This document shows, in pieces, positions 18,764-28,768 of a stretch of DNA of 59,338 bases. The notes beneath the pieces were generated by a model, which was not told where the DNA came from, ran no database searches, and saw nothing but the letters and a program-made list of their open reading frames with translations. The stretch covers positions 610,389 through 669,726 of the forward strand of contig NZ_CP150484.1 of the NCBI RefSeq assembly GCF_037997115.1, read 5' to 3'. Position 1 is the first letter of the stretch. Every line of letters starts with the position of its first letter. This stretch comes from Amycolatopsis coloradensis. GTDB taxonomy: Bacteria; Actinomycetota; Actinomycetes; Mycobacteriales; Pseudonocardiaceae. Position numbers and translations under genes: made by a program.

Positions 18764-18807
18764 CCCGTCCGCGTGACAGATACCTCGATCGTTCTCGTAA
18801 ACAAGAT

Positions 18808-18836
18808 TTGCGTTATGTCTCGGTAGCGGGTATTAA
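18808..18836 (+). promoter_or_regulatory. Candidate sigma-70-type promoter of lsr2
   Basis: TTGCGT (18808-18813) and TATTAA (18831-18836) are separated by 17 bases in a comparatively AT-rich stretch. They lie 79 bases upstream of the lsr2 ATG. AT-rich DNA is also what Lsr2 binds, so autoregulation is plausible. Confidence 0.45.
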
Positions 18837-18914
18837 TGTCGCTAGACAAAGTCTTCTGTCCGGGGCATGCCCCGTACCAGATCATTCGTGTAAGCCCCCA
18901 GCAGGAGGAAACAG

Positions 18915-19268
18915 ATGGCACAGAAGGTGCTCGTCTCGCTCGTCGACGACCTCGACGGCACTGAGGCGGAAGAGACCGTCGAGTTCGGTTTGGACGGTGT
19001 GAGCTACCAGATCGACCTTTCCGCGGAAAACGCGGAAGAGCTTCGTGACGCGCTGGCCCAGTATGTGGAGCACGCCCGTCGTGCGGGTGGCCGTAAGCGC
19101 ACCGCCATTCGTCCGGTCGCCGGCGTGAAGGCCGCCGCCCGTCCCGCCACCGTGGACCGCGAGCAGAACCAGGCCATTCGCGCCTGGGCCCGCAAGAACG
19201 GCTTCCAGGTTTCCGACCGCGGACGTATCCCGTCCGAGGTCGTGGAGGCCTACCACAAGAAGAACTGA
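18915..19268 (+). CDS. lsr2: Nucleoid-associated protein Lsr2 (H-NS-like xenogeneic silencer)
   Basis: A 117-residue protein that bridges DNA and silences AT-rich genes. The N-terminal dimerisation domain starts [15 protein letters not shown] basic linker (about 56-80) precedes the C-terminal DNA-binding domain, [19 protein letters not shown], with the AT-hook-like Arg-Gly-Arg that inserts into the minor groove. A strong GGAGGAAA ribosome site precedes the ATG. It follows lysS, as in mycobacteria, and ends at a classic terminator. Confidence 0.96.
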   Translation: MAQKVLVSLVDDLDGTEAEETVEFGLDGVSYQIDLSAENAEELRDALAQYVEHARRAGGRKRTAIRPVAGVKAAARPATVDREQNQAIRAWARKNGFQVSDRGRIPSEVVEAYHKKN

Positions 19269-19274
19269 GGTCTT

Positions 19275-20114
19275 TCAGACTCGCACGCCGCCGGGAATCC
19301 GTTCCCGGCGGCTTTCTTGTTCTTGTACACGGTTCAAGCGGGCGTACTCGGTGGGCGTCCATCCGGTCACGGAGCGGAAATCCCGGATGAAGTGCGCTTG
19401 GTCGCTATAGCCCAGCGTGGTCGCCAGTTCCGCGTAGTCCGGCCGTTCCTCGGCGGCGATCCGTGTCGCCGCTTCGTTCAAGCGGTATACCTGAATCGCC
19501 CATTTGGGGGCGGCGCCGACATGTTCGGCGAAGAGGCGTTGCAGGCTTCGGCGAGACAGGCCCGTCCGGCTCGACAGCTCGCCGACTCTGGTAATGGCCG
19601 GATCGGCCGCGATTGTTTCGACCGCTTCGACGGCCGTCCTGGCCGCGGCGGTGAGCACGGGATCTTTCGCGAGGAGCAGTTCCTCGCACCGGCGGACCAT
19701 TTCGAAGTCGTCCGTCGCATTCCGTACCGATTCCGTCACCGGTCCGGCACCGGGGAAGAGATCGGTGAGTGGAACGGAACCGCCGGAGATCATCGAGACC
19801 GGACCGGTGAGGAATGCCCGGAAAGCCCCCGGCCGGAATCGCACGCCGATACCGTGGTCCGTGCCCGCGACGGTGTAGCGGAAAGGTCGTTTCCCCGGGC
19901 CGAACGCGCCCGCCGCGTCGCGGAAGAACGTGACGTTCACCGCGAGATTGGGCAGAACCACCTGTTCATGGGGCGGACGGCCGCTCAGGTCCCAGCGCAG
20001 CACCCAGTGGTGGTCGACGAACGGGCGCAGCTCCGGCGCGGGGCGATGCCGGACCAGGCTGAACTTCGCCTCCCGCATGGTGACGATCCCGGCCGGGATC
20101 CGGTGCCCGCTCAC
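19275..20114 (-). CDS. AraC-family transcriptional regulator
   Basis: A 279-residue protein. The N-terminal sensor domain (about 1-165) contains HHWVLRWDLSGRPP and GVRFRPGAFRAFL, the pattern of DUF6597/AraC-like sensors. The C-terminal double helix-turn-helix contains LSRRSLQRLFAEHVGAAPKWAIQVYR-type and LGYSDQAHFIRDFRSVTGWTP sequence. It is divergent from the TIGR03086 gene over 78 bases, so that gene is its likely target. Its 3' end lies over the lsr2 terminator. The effector is unknown. Confidence 0.9.
   Translation of the reverse strand: MSGHRIPAGIVTMREAKFSLVRHRPAPELRPFVDHHWVLRWDLSGRPPHEQVVLPNLAVNVTFFRDAAGAFGPGKRPFRYTVAGTDHGIGVRFRPGAFRAFLTGPVSMISGGSVPLTDLFPGAGPVTESVRNATDDFEMVRRCEELLLAKDPVLTAAARTAVEAVETIAADPAITRVGELSSRTGLSRRSLQRLFAEHVGAAPKWAIQVYRLNEAATRIAAEERPDYAELATTLGYSDQAHFIRDFRSVTGWTPTEYARLNRVQEQESRRERIPGGVRV
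19287..19325. terminator. Intrinsic terminator between lsr2 and the araC-type gene
   Basis: GCCGCCGGGAA (19287-19297), a four-base loop and TTCCCGGCGGC (19302-19312) form a perfect 11-base stem. TTTCTTGTTCTT follows, a rare T-rich run in this GC-rich window. It lies after lsr2 and inside the 3' end of the opposing gene. Confidence 0.88.
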
Positions 20115-20192
20115 CGGAACAACCTAGGCCACGGCCCAACCCTGTCGCGTTTCTTCAAGACAGCGCGCCGGGTTCCGTGAACTCATGCCCTC

Positions 20193-20774
20193 ATGTCCGA
20201 ACACGCTGCCCTGATCGCTCCCGCCGCGGCGGAATTCGCCGGAATCCTGCGCCGGATCGGCGAGTCCGACCTCTCCGCGCGAACCCCGTGCGCCGAATAC
20301 GACGTCCGCGCGTTGCTGAACCACCTTCTCTACTGGGGCCCCTGGCTCGAAGCCGCCGGGCGCAAGGCGCCACCGCCCGAGGTGTCCTCCGGCGAGGCCG
20401 AGGCGGATCTCGTCGGCGACGGATGGCTCGACGGCATCGAAAAGCAGACCGTGCGGCTCGTGGACGTCTTCGGGGCGCCGGAGGCATGGCGGGGGCAGAC
20501 CACTTTCGGCGGCAACCCGATGCCCGCGTCGATGGCGGGGTACATGGTGCTGGACGAGTTCGTCTTCCACGGCTGGGACCTCGCCAGGGCGACCGGCGCG
20601 GAGTTCACCGTTCTCCCCGAAGTCGCCGACGCCGTGTACGCCATCGCACTGGAGATCGGTGACCAGGCGCGCGCGATGAAGGTGTACGGCGAAGAAGTGA
20701 CCGTCGCGGATGACGCGACGGCGTTCGAGCGCGCCTTGGGCGCGACGGGACGTAATCCCGGCTGGACGCCTTAA
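20193..20774 (+). CDS. TIGR03086-family metal-binding (DinB/MDMPI-like) protein
   Basis: A 193-residue four-helix protein of the mycothiol-dependent-isomerase-like N-terminal family. Candidate zinc-binding histidines are in VRALLNHLLYWGPW and EFVFHGWDLARATG, and the TPCAEYDVRALL start is typical. Such proteins are predicted thiol- (mycothiol-)dependent transferases or detoxification enzymes, but no substrate can be assigned. It overlaps the next, convergent gene by four bases and is probably controlled by the divergent AraC-type regulator. Confidence 0.8.
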   Translation: MSEHAALIAPAAAEFAGILRRIGESDLSARTPCAEYDVRALLNHLLYWGPWLEAAGRKAPPPEVSSGEAEADLVGDGWLDGIEKQTVRLVDVFGAPEAWRGQTTFGGNPMPASMAGYMVLDEFVFHGWDLARATGAEFTVLPEVADAVYAIALEIGDQARAMKVYGEEVTVADDATAFERALGATGRNPGWTP

Positions 20775-21589
20775 CGAACTCTCGGGCAGCCGCCGCATTC
20801 CGATTCCGCGGGAAGCAGATAGTTGAAGCAGCAGCTTTCGCGGGTTCTCGCCCACTCGCGGCGTCCGTCGGCTCCCGTGGTCAGCGTCAGCTTCGACGGC
20901 GATGTCAGTGGCGGGAACCGGGCTTCGAGGACCAAGGCGGCGTCCGCCACGCCGGCGCCCTCGGATTCCGGGGTCCCGCCCAGCCGTCCCGCCGACCACA
21001 GCGCGTTGTCGAGCGCGTCCGTGGCGGCCGCCCACAACTGCCGTCGCCCGAGTCTCGTCAGCGGGCCGTAGACGTCGATGAACCGGCTCGCGTGGGCGAC
21101 GAACCTGCCCCGCAGCACCGTCGCCAGTGCTCGCTCGTCCGGGACCACGACGGCACTCGGATGCGCCGAGCCCGGGTCGGTCGGCAGACAGTGGAAGCCG
21201 TCACCGAGGACGGCGACGGAGTCCGGGTGGGGCCGTCCGGCCCCGATCCGGAACGCCAGCGCGGACGGCGCCAGCGACGGGACGCGGCGTCCGTGGTGGA
21301 GCAGCATCGCGCCGGCGAGGGCCGGAACGTGCAGGTACCAGGACAGGATCCAGCTCGCCGGGGTCCGTTCGGGGATCACAGGGGCGTCCCAATACGTCTC
21401 GGCCAGCCAGCAGGCGAGCCGCTCCCGCCACCGCACGAGCCGGGCCGGTTCGCCGAGCAGGTCGCCGCAGAGGACCCAGTCCGGCTCGCCCGCCGGGACG
21501 TCCGCGCGGAGCCGGGCGTCCTCGGGCATCCTGGAGAGTGAGGCCCTCAGCCCGCCTTCGGGTGACGCCAGCGTCCGCGGATGTGACAC
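20771..21589 (-). CDS. FhuF-like (2Fe-2S) ferric-siderophore reductase
   Basis: A 272-residue protein ending in RESCCFNYLLPAESECGGCP. This is the C-C-x10-C-x2-C cluster-binding signature of FhuF-type ferric reductases, which release iron from imported siderophores. The N-terminal 200 residues are the variable FhuF/IucA-like domain. A GTG start (21589) has GGGAGGG upstream. An iron-box operator 16 bases further upstream predicts induction under iron limitation by a DtxR/IdeR regulator. No siderophore gene is adjacent. Confidence 0.82.
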   Translation of the reverse strand: MSHPRTLASPEGGLRASLSRMPEDARLRADVPAGEPDWVLCGDLLGEPARLVRWRERLACWLAETYWDAPVIPERTPASWILSWYLHVPALAGAMLLHHGRRVPSLAPSALAFRIGAGRPHPDSVAVLGDGFHCLPTDPGSAHPSAVVVPDERALATVLRGRFVAHASRFIDVYGPLTRLGRRQLWAAATDALDNALWSAGRLGGTPESEGAGVADAALVLEARFPPLTSPSKLTLTTGADGRREWARTRESCCFNYLLPAESECGGCPRVR

Positions 21590-21604
21590 GCCACCCTCCC
21601 GTCC

Positions 21605-21623
21605 TTAGGTACGGCTAACCTTA
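21605..21623. promoter_or_regulatory. Iron box (DtxR/IdeR/DmdR-type operator)
   Basis: TTAGGTACGGCTAACCTTA matches the 19-base consensus TTAGGTTAGGCTAACCTAA at 16 positions and keeps both TTAGG and CTAACCT half-sites. It lies 16-34 bases upstream of the FhuF-like gene, in promoter position. Confidence 0.8.
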
Positions 21624-21675
21624 CATGCGATCCGTGGCTACTCCGGACGGGTGTCCATTCACCGGGCAGACCCGT

Positions 21676-21692
21676 GTTCGCGCTCAGCGGAC
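21676..21692. promoter_or_regulatory. Possible ClgR-type operator upstream of clpC
   Basis: GTTCGCGCTCAGCGGAC has CGC and GCG separated by five bases, the spacing of the ClgR operator that controls clp genes in Streptomyces and corynebacteria. Two inner positions deviate. The rest of the 21624-21935 region shows no gene; a purine-rich GAGGGAG at 21924-21930 is the clpC ribosome site. Confidence 0.35.
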
Positions 21693-21935
21693 AACCCTCG
21701 TCCGGCGGAATCCGCGCGCGCGTTCGTACGTTGAGCTTGACGTAAAGGTGCAGGGCAACCGGAAGATGAAAGAGCGCACGGCCGGAGAACGGCCGGGGCG
21801 CGAACGGGCCGCAATCAGCCGTAGTGGTACGCCAGCGCGACCACATGGCTACTAGAGTGGTCTCACGGTGCTGAATCCATCGCGGTGAAAGCACGATGGA
21901 AACGGGCCGCCGTCGCAGCAGTCGAGGGAGTGCAC

Positions 21936-24494
<2,559 letters not shown>

Positions 24495-24510
24495 GTCCTT
24501 TCGGTTCCGG

Positions 24511-24545
24511 AAGTGCCCGTCGCGGGTTCGCCGCGGCGGGCACTT
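24511..24545 (+). terminator. Strong stem-loop after clpC
   Basis: AAGTGCCCGTCGCGG and CCGCGGCGGGCACTT pair over 15 bases with one mismatch around a five-base loop, followed by only two T residues. It starts 17 bases after the clpC stop. Confidence 0.75.
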
Positions 24546-24574
24546 TCGCGTCCGGGGCGCCGTGTCGTCCGTCA

Positions 24575-24685
24575 AATCACGCGTGTTCGCCGTTCAATCA
24601 CGCGAGTTCGGTGCCCAAGCACGCGAGTTCGCCCTTTTCGCACAGGGAGCCTGCGTGCGTGATCAGGCGGCGAACTCGCGTGATC
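24575..24685. repeat. Phased 21-bp direct repeats plus an inverted copy (family D, locus 1)
   Basis: AATCACGCGTGTTCG (24575), AATCACGCGAGTTCG (24596) and AAGCACGCGAGTTCG (24617) start exactly 21 bases apart. An inverted copy, CGAACTCGCGTGATC, is at 24671-24685. The same core CACGCG(T/A)G recurs with the same 21-base spacing at 45035-45084. It lies between the clpC terminator and the Hsp70-like gene. Confidence 0.85.
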
Positions 24686-24727
24686 AATGGGCGTGAGACG
24701 ATGCCCTCGGGTCCGGGAGGGGGTCAG

Positions 24728-26494
24728 GTGGACGTTCTGGCGATCGATTTCGGTACCTCCAGCACGGTGGGGGTGCTTTCGATCCACGGCAGGGGGACGC
24801 AGGTCGTCGAGATCGACGGGTCGGTGACGATGTCGTCCGCGATCTACGCCGACAAGGACGGCACGGTCTTCGTCGGTCGTGACGCCGAACGCCGGGCCCG
24901 GCTGGATCCGAGCCGGTTCGAGGCGAATCCGAAGCGGCGCATCGACGAGGGTGCCCTCCAGCTCGGTGACGTCTCGCTCCCCATCGCCGACGCCTTCGCC
25001 GCGGTCCTGCGCCGGGTCGGCGAAGAGGCCGAGCTGCTCCTCCAGCGTCCGCCCGCGCAGGTGCGCATCTCGCATCCCGCGGGCTGGGGTCCGGATCGCA
25101 AGCAGATCCTCCGCGACGCCGCGCTCAAGGCCGGTTTCGGTACGACGATGCTCATTCCCGAGCCGGTCGCCGCCGCCGCGCATTACGCCTCACTCGGCAA
25201 CGGTCACCGGCCGTCCGGTCCGATCGCGGTGTACGACCTCGGGGCGGGCACCTTCGACTGCGCGGTGGTCGGTGTCAGCGCGCAGGGGTTCGCCGTGCTG
25301 GCCGAGGACGGTCTGCCCGACCTCGGCAGTCTCGACATCGACCAGGCGCTGCTGGTGCACATCGGCCGCGAGGTTTCGCATTCCGAACCCGCGCGCTGGC
25401 AACGGATCCTGCGCCCGCAGTCGGTCAGCGACCGCCGGACGCGCCGGTCGTTGCTGCAGGACGTCCGTGACGCCAAGGAAAGCCTGTCCCGCCACCAGCA
25501 GACCGAGATCCCGATGCCGGAGCCGTTCGGCGACGTGCGGGTGACGCGGACGGAGCTCGAGGCGCTCGTCCGGCCGAGTTTCCTGCGCAGCGCCGAGCTT
25601 CTGGCCACCACGATCCGCCGTGCCGGGCTGTCCCCGGACCGGCTCGGTGGCGTCTACCTCGTCGGTGGCCCGAGCCGGATGCCGTTGCTGGCGAGCCTGC
25701 TGGCGAATCAGCTCAGGATCGCGCCGACGACGCAGGATCAGCCGGAGACGGCGGTCGCGTTCGGGCTCCACCACGTGCCCGCCGGTGGCGAGGACTCCCA
25801 GCTGACCGTGCCCGCCTTCGCGCCGGTCGCGCCGCCAGTGCGGCAGCAGCCCGTGCAGCGACAGCCGCCGCGGCGCCCGCAGCCGCCGCGCTGGACACCG
25901 CCCACACCCCCACCCGCGCCGGGCCGGAACTGGCGGAAGCCCACGGCCTACGGCGTCATCGTGCTCGCTCTCGCGGCGATCGTGACCACGATCTTCCTGC
26001 TCAGCGGCGGCGAAGACGAGCCGGTCGCCGGAACCGCCCCGGCGAAACCGGTCAGCTGCGATCAGCCGGGGCCGAAGGACGCGCAGGGGTTCACGGACTG
26101 TCTCCGCCGGATCGCCGCCGTCATCCCGCAGCGGGACGACTGCCGGGACGCGCCGGACGCGGCCGCCACGGTGGGGGCGGCGTCGGCGGTCACCTGCGTG
26201 TTCAAGGACGGCAAGGGATCGAACGCGATCAACTACTACCAGGGCATCGCGATGACCGGCCTGGAGGACGGCGTCCGGCAGCGCATGACCAAGGGCAAGC
26301 CCGCGGAGGGCACCTGGGCGGCAGACGGGCTCCGGGGGCGCTACTTGGCGGGCGTGGGGCAGCGAAGCGGCATCGTGCTCTTCGGGACCGAAGACGCGCC
26401 GTTGAGCGCGATGCTGGTCTCGACCCGCAGCGACGGCTCCGCGCGGACGACCGCGGAGATGGTCGAGTTCTTCACGGCGCAGCTCAAGCCTTGA
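24728..26494 (+). CDS. Hsp70-like protein with transmembrane and extracellular domains
   Basis: The N-terminal actin/Hsp70 ATPase domain (about 1-350) has VLAIDFGTSSTVGV (phosphate 1), VYDLGAGTFDCAVV (phosphate 2) and VYLVGGPSRMP (adenosine). Instead of the Hsp70 substrate-binding domain there is a Pro/Arg/Gln-rich linker and a membrane helix at about 406-425. An extracytoplasmic domain of about 160 residues follows, with four cysteines (CDQPG, DCLRR, DDCRD, TCVFK). The tail resembles sensor domains of actinobacterial kinases. GTG 24728 follows GGGAGGGG; ATG 24701 is an alternative start. The function is unknown, perhaps envelope-stress sensing or scaffolding. Its stop touches that of the convergent pcp gene. 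Confidence 0.83.
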   Translation: MDVLAIDFGTSSTVGVLSIHGRGTQVVEIDGSVTMSSAIYADKDGTVFVGRDAERRARLDPSRFEANPKRRIDEGALQLGDVSLPIADAFAAVLRRVGEEAELLLQRPPAQVRISHPAGWGPDRKQILRDAALKAGFGTTMLIPEPVAAAAHYASLGNGHRPSGPIAVYDLGAGTFDCAVVGVSAQGFAVLAEDGLPDLGSLDIDQALLVHIGREVSHSEPARWQRILRPQSVSDRRTRRSLLQDVRDAKESLSRHQQTEIPMPEPFGDVRVTRTELEALVRPSFLRSAELLATTIRRAGLSPDRLGGVYLVGGPSRMPLLASLLANQLRIAPTTQDQPETAVAFGLHHVPAGGEDSQLTVPAFAPVAPPVRQQPVQRQPPRRPQPPRWTPPTPPPAPGRNWRKPTAYGVIVLALAAIVTTIFLLSGGEDEPVAGTAPAKPVSCDQPGPKDAQGFTDCLRRIAAVIPQRDDCRDAPDAAATVGAASAVTCVFKDGKGSNAINYYQGIAMTGLEDGVRQRMTKGKPAEGTWAADGLRGRYLAGVGQRSGIVLFGTEDAPLSAMLVSTRSDGSARTTAEMVEFFTAQLKP

Positions 26495-27130
26495 TCAGTG
26501 CAGGGTGCCCGCCGGGGTCGAAAGATCCTCGGTCACCGAAAGCGAGGTCTCCACGATGATCTCCAGCGCTTCCGCCGCGCGGTGCACGGCCAGGCTCGGC
26601 GCGGTCGTCCGCGCGGCCTGCTCCGGCGTGTACGGCACGTGCACGAAACCGCCGCGAACGCCGGGAAAGTCGTTGTCCAGCAAGTGCATCAGCCCATAGA
26701 AGACCTGGTTGCACACGTACGTCCCGGCGGTGTGCGAGACCGACGCCGGAAGTCCCGCGTCCTTGATCCCCGTGACGCACGCCTTCACCGGCAGCGTGGT
26801 GAAGTACGCGTTGGGCCCGCCTGGGATCACCGGGACGTCGACGGGCTGCGAGCCCGCGTTGTCCGGGATGCGGGCGTCGATCAGGTTGATCGCGACCCGT
26901 TCCGGGGTGACGTCGGGGCGTCCGCCCGCCTGCCCGACGCAGATCACCAGTTCCGGCCGGTATTCGTCGATCGCGTCGCGCAAGGTAACCAGCGAACGCG
27001 AGAACACGCACGGCAGTTCGACGGCGACGGTGTCGTGCCGCCGTCCGGTGAGCAGGGAAACCGCCTGCCACGACGGGTTCACCCGCTCACCGCCGAACGG
27101 TTCGAAACCGGTGAGGAGCACGGACGTCAT
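26495..27130 (-). CDS. pcp: Pyrrolidone-carboxylate (pyroglutamyl) peptidase
   Basis: Cytosolic cysteine peptidase (family C15) that removes N-terminal pyroglutamate. The 211-residue protein has the start LLTGFEPFGG and the catalytic triad Glu77 (TPERVAIN), Cys140 (GTYVCNQVFY) and His164 (FVHVPYTPEQ), all intact. It is convergent with the Hsp70-like gene with no base between the stop codons. The M1 peptidase gene upstream on the same strand ends 26 bases before it, so the two peptidases may share a transcript. Confidence 0.95.
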   Translation of the reverse strand: MTSVLLTGFEPFGGERVNPSWQAVSLLTGRRHDTVAVELPCVFSRSLVTLRDAIDEYRPELVICVGQAGGRPDVTPERVAINLIDARIPDNAGSQPVDVPVIPGGPNAYFTTLPVKACVTGIKDAGLPASVSHTAGTYVCNQVFYGLMHLLDNDFPGVRGGFVHVPYTPEQAARTTAPSLAVHRAAEALEIIVETSLSVTEDLSTPAGTLH

Positions 27131-27156
27131 GCCCTCACCCTAACGTGTGACGACGG

Positions 27157-28572
27157 TCAGGCGGCCGGCTTGAGGTCCCCCGGGTAGAGGAACTCGGGTG
27201 CCGGTTTGGTGTCGCCGTAGAACCACGCGTCGAAGAAGCCCTGGAGATCCTTGTGCGCGACGCGTTCGGCGAACTTCCGAAACTCCGGCAGGCTCGCGTT
27301 GCCGTCGCGGTGGATGGCGGGCCACGTCTTCAGGATGCGGTCGAACGACGCCGCGCCGATGTAGTTCTTCAGCGCGTGCAGCGCCACCGGGCCCTTCGAA
27401 TACACGTACGTGAACTCGTTGCCGGGCCCCATGTCGTACAGCTTCCCGGCCCAGAAGCGGTCGGTCGCCTTCTGCACGGCGGTCAGGTAGCGCGCCTTGA
27501 GGTCCTGGCCCGACTTCGCCTCCGACCACAGCCATTCCGCGTACGAGGCGAAGCATTCGTTGAGGCAGACGTCCTTCCATTTGTCGACGGCGACCGAGTC
27601 GCCCCACCACTGGTGGGCGTTCTCGTGCACGATCGTCGGGACATTGCCCGCCGCGCCCGAGTAGATCGGCCTGCTCAGCGTCTCCAGCGAGAACCCGATC
27701 GGCTCGGCGAGGAAGATGCCGCCCGCCGCGTCCACCGGGTAGCGCCCGAACTTCGACGCCAGGAAGTCGATGATCTCCGGCAGCCGCGCCTCCGCCTGCT
27801 TGGTCGAGGCGGGCGTGCCGGGGGCGTAGGCGTTGACGACCGGGGTGCCGTCGGACAGCTTCGTCCGCTCGAACTCCCATTTGTCGATCGCGACCGTCGT
27901 CATGTACGGCACGGCCGGGGTCTCTTCGGCCCAGACGTACGTGGTGTTCTTCCCCGAAGCGAACTTCCCGCGCTCGCGGCCGTTCGAGATGACGCCCCAC
28001 TCCGAGGGCACGGTGACGGCGAGGTGGAAGGTCGCCTTGTCGCGCGGGGTGTCGTTGACCGGGTACCAGGTGGTCGCGGATTTCGGCTCGCCCGCGACGA
28101 ACGCGCCGCCGGATTTCGCGTACTGCCAGCCGTTCTCGCCCAGCGCCGGATCCTCGATCGGCTGCGGGACGCCGTGGTAGGCGATCTCGGCGGTGAACCG
28201 CTCGTGGTTCCGCAGCGGACGCGCCGGGGTGATCACGAGTTCGTGGTCACCGGTCCGGGTGAAGGCCGCCTTGCGCCCGTTCACCTTGACCGAGTCGACG
28301 GTCAGCCCGTGCAGGTCGAGGTTGAACGAGCTCAGCGCCTGGGTGGTGCGCCCGGTGATCGTCTGGAGGCCGGTGAGCCGCTTGGTGGCGGGCTCGTAGC
28401 CGATCTTCAGGTTGTAGTCGGCGACGTCGTAGCCGCCGTTGCCGTCCTGCGGGTAGTAGCTGTCGCCCGCGCCGTCGGCGCCGGGTTTCCCGGTGTCGGC
28501 GACGGCGGTCCCGCCGCCGAGGACACTCGCGGCCAGAACGGCGGCGACGACGGCCGCACTCCGGTACCTCAT
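27157..28572 (-). CDS. Secreted M1-family metallopeptidase (copy 1)
   Basis: A 471-residue exported aminopeptidase-like enzyme. The signal peptide (about 1-25, ending AVADT) is followed by a PQDGNGGYDV beta-domain entry. GFSLETLSRP sits where GAMEN-type aminopeptidases have their N-terminus-binding Glu. The zinc site is His316-Glu317-x-x-His320 (HENAHQWWGD) with the third ligand Glu339 in LNECFASY. It is only half the length of PepN, lacking the C-terminal helical domain. Two paralogs lie at 37719 and 45193. It is divergent from the AfsR-type regulator over 196 bases and is a candidate target. Confidence 0.93.
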   Translation of the reverse strand: MRYRSAAVVAAVLAASVLGGGTAVADTGKPGADGAGDSYYPQDGNGGYDVADYNLKIGYEPATKRLTGLQTITGRTTQALSSFNLDLHGLTVDSVKVNGRKAAFTRTGDHELVITPARPLRNHERFTAEIAYHGVPQPIEDPALGENGWQYAKSGGAFVAGEPKSATTWYPVNDTPRDKATFHLAVTVPSEWGVISNGRERGKFASGKNTTYVWAEETPAVPYMTTVAIDKWEFERTKLSDGTPVVNAYAPGTPASTKQAEARLPEIIDFLASKFGRYPVDAAGGIFLAEPIGFSLETLSRPIYSGAAGNVPTIVHENAHQWWGDSVAVDKWKDVCLNECFASYAEWLWSEAKSGQDLKARYLTAVQKATDRFWAGKLYDMGPGNEFTYVYSKGPVALHALKNYIGAASFDRILKTWPAIHRDGNASLPEFRKFAERVAHKDLQGFFDAWFYGDTKPAPEFLYPGDLKPAA

Positions 28573-28768
28573 TCACGCTCCCAGTCGATCGGCTGTGACT
28601 CGGTCACGAACGTAGCGCCGTGACCTCGGCCGTCCGCCCGGAAAGATCCTTCGTGCCCGGATAATCCCCACTTCCGTCGCCTGATCGGGGTCCGGAGTCC
28701 GAGAGCGCGCTCTGAGAGACACAGCCTGATGGGGCTATCCGTTTGCGGCTTCTGGAAAGCTGGGGGTC

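Noticed and set aside
21624..21935. A small gene upstream of clpC
   Set aside because: The short plus-strand frame at 21625-21855 has poor third-position GC bias, no ribosome site and no recognisable sequence.
24575..24685. CRISPR array
   Set aside because: Units are 15 bases in a strict 21-base period with no spacers of 30 or more bases, one copy is inverted, and no cas genes are near.
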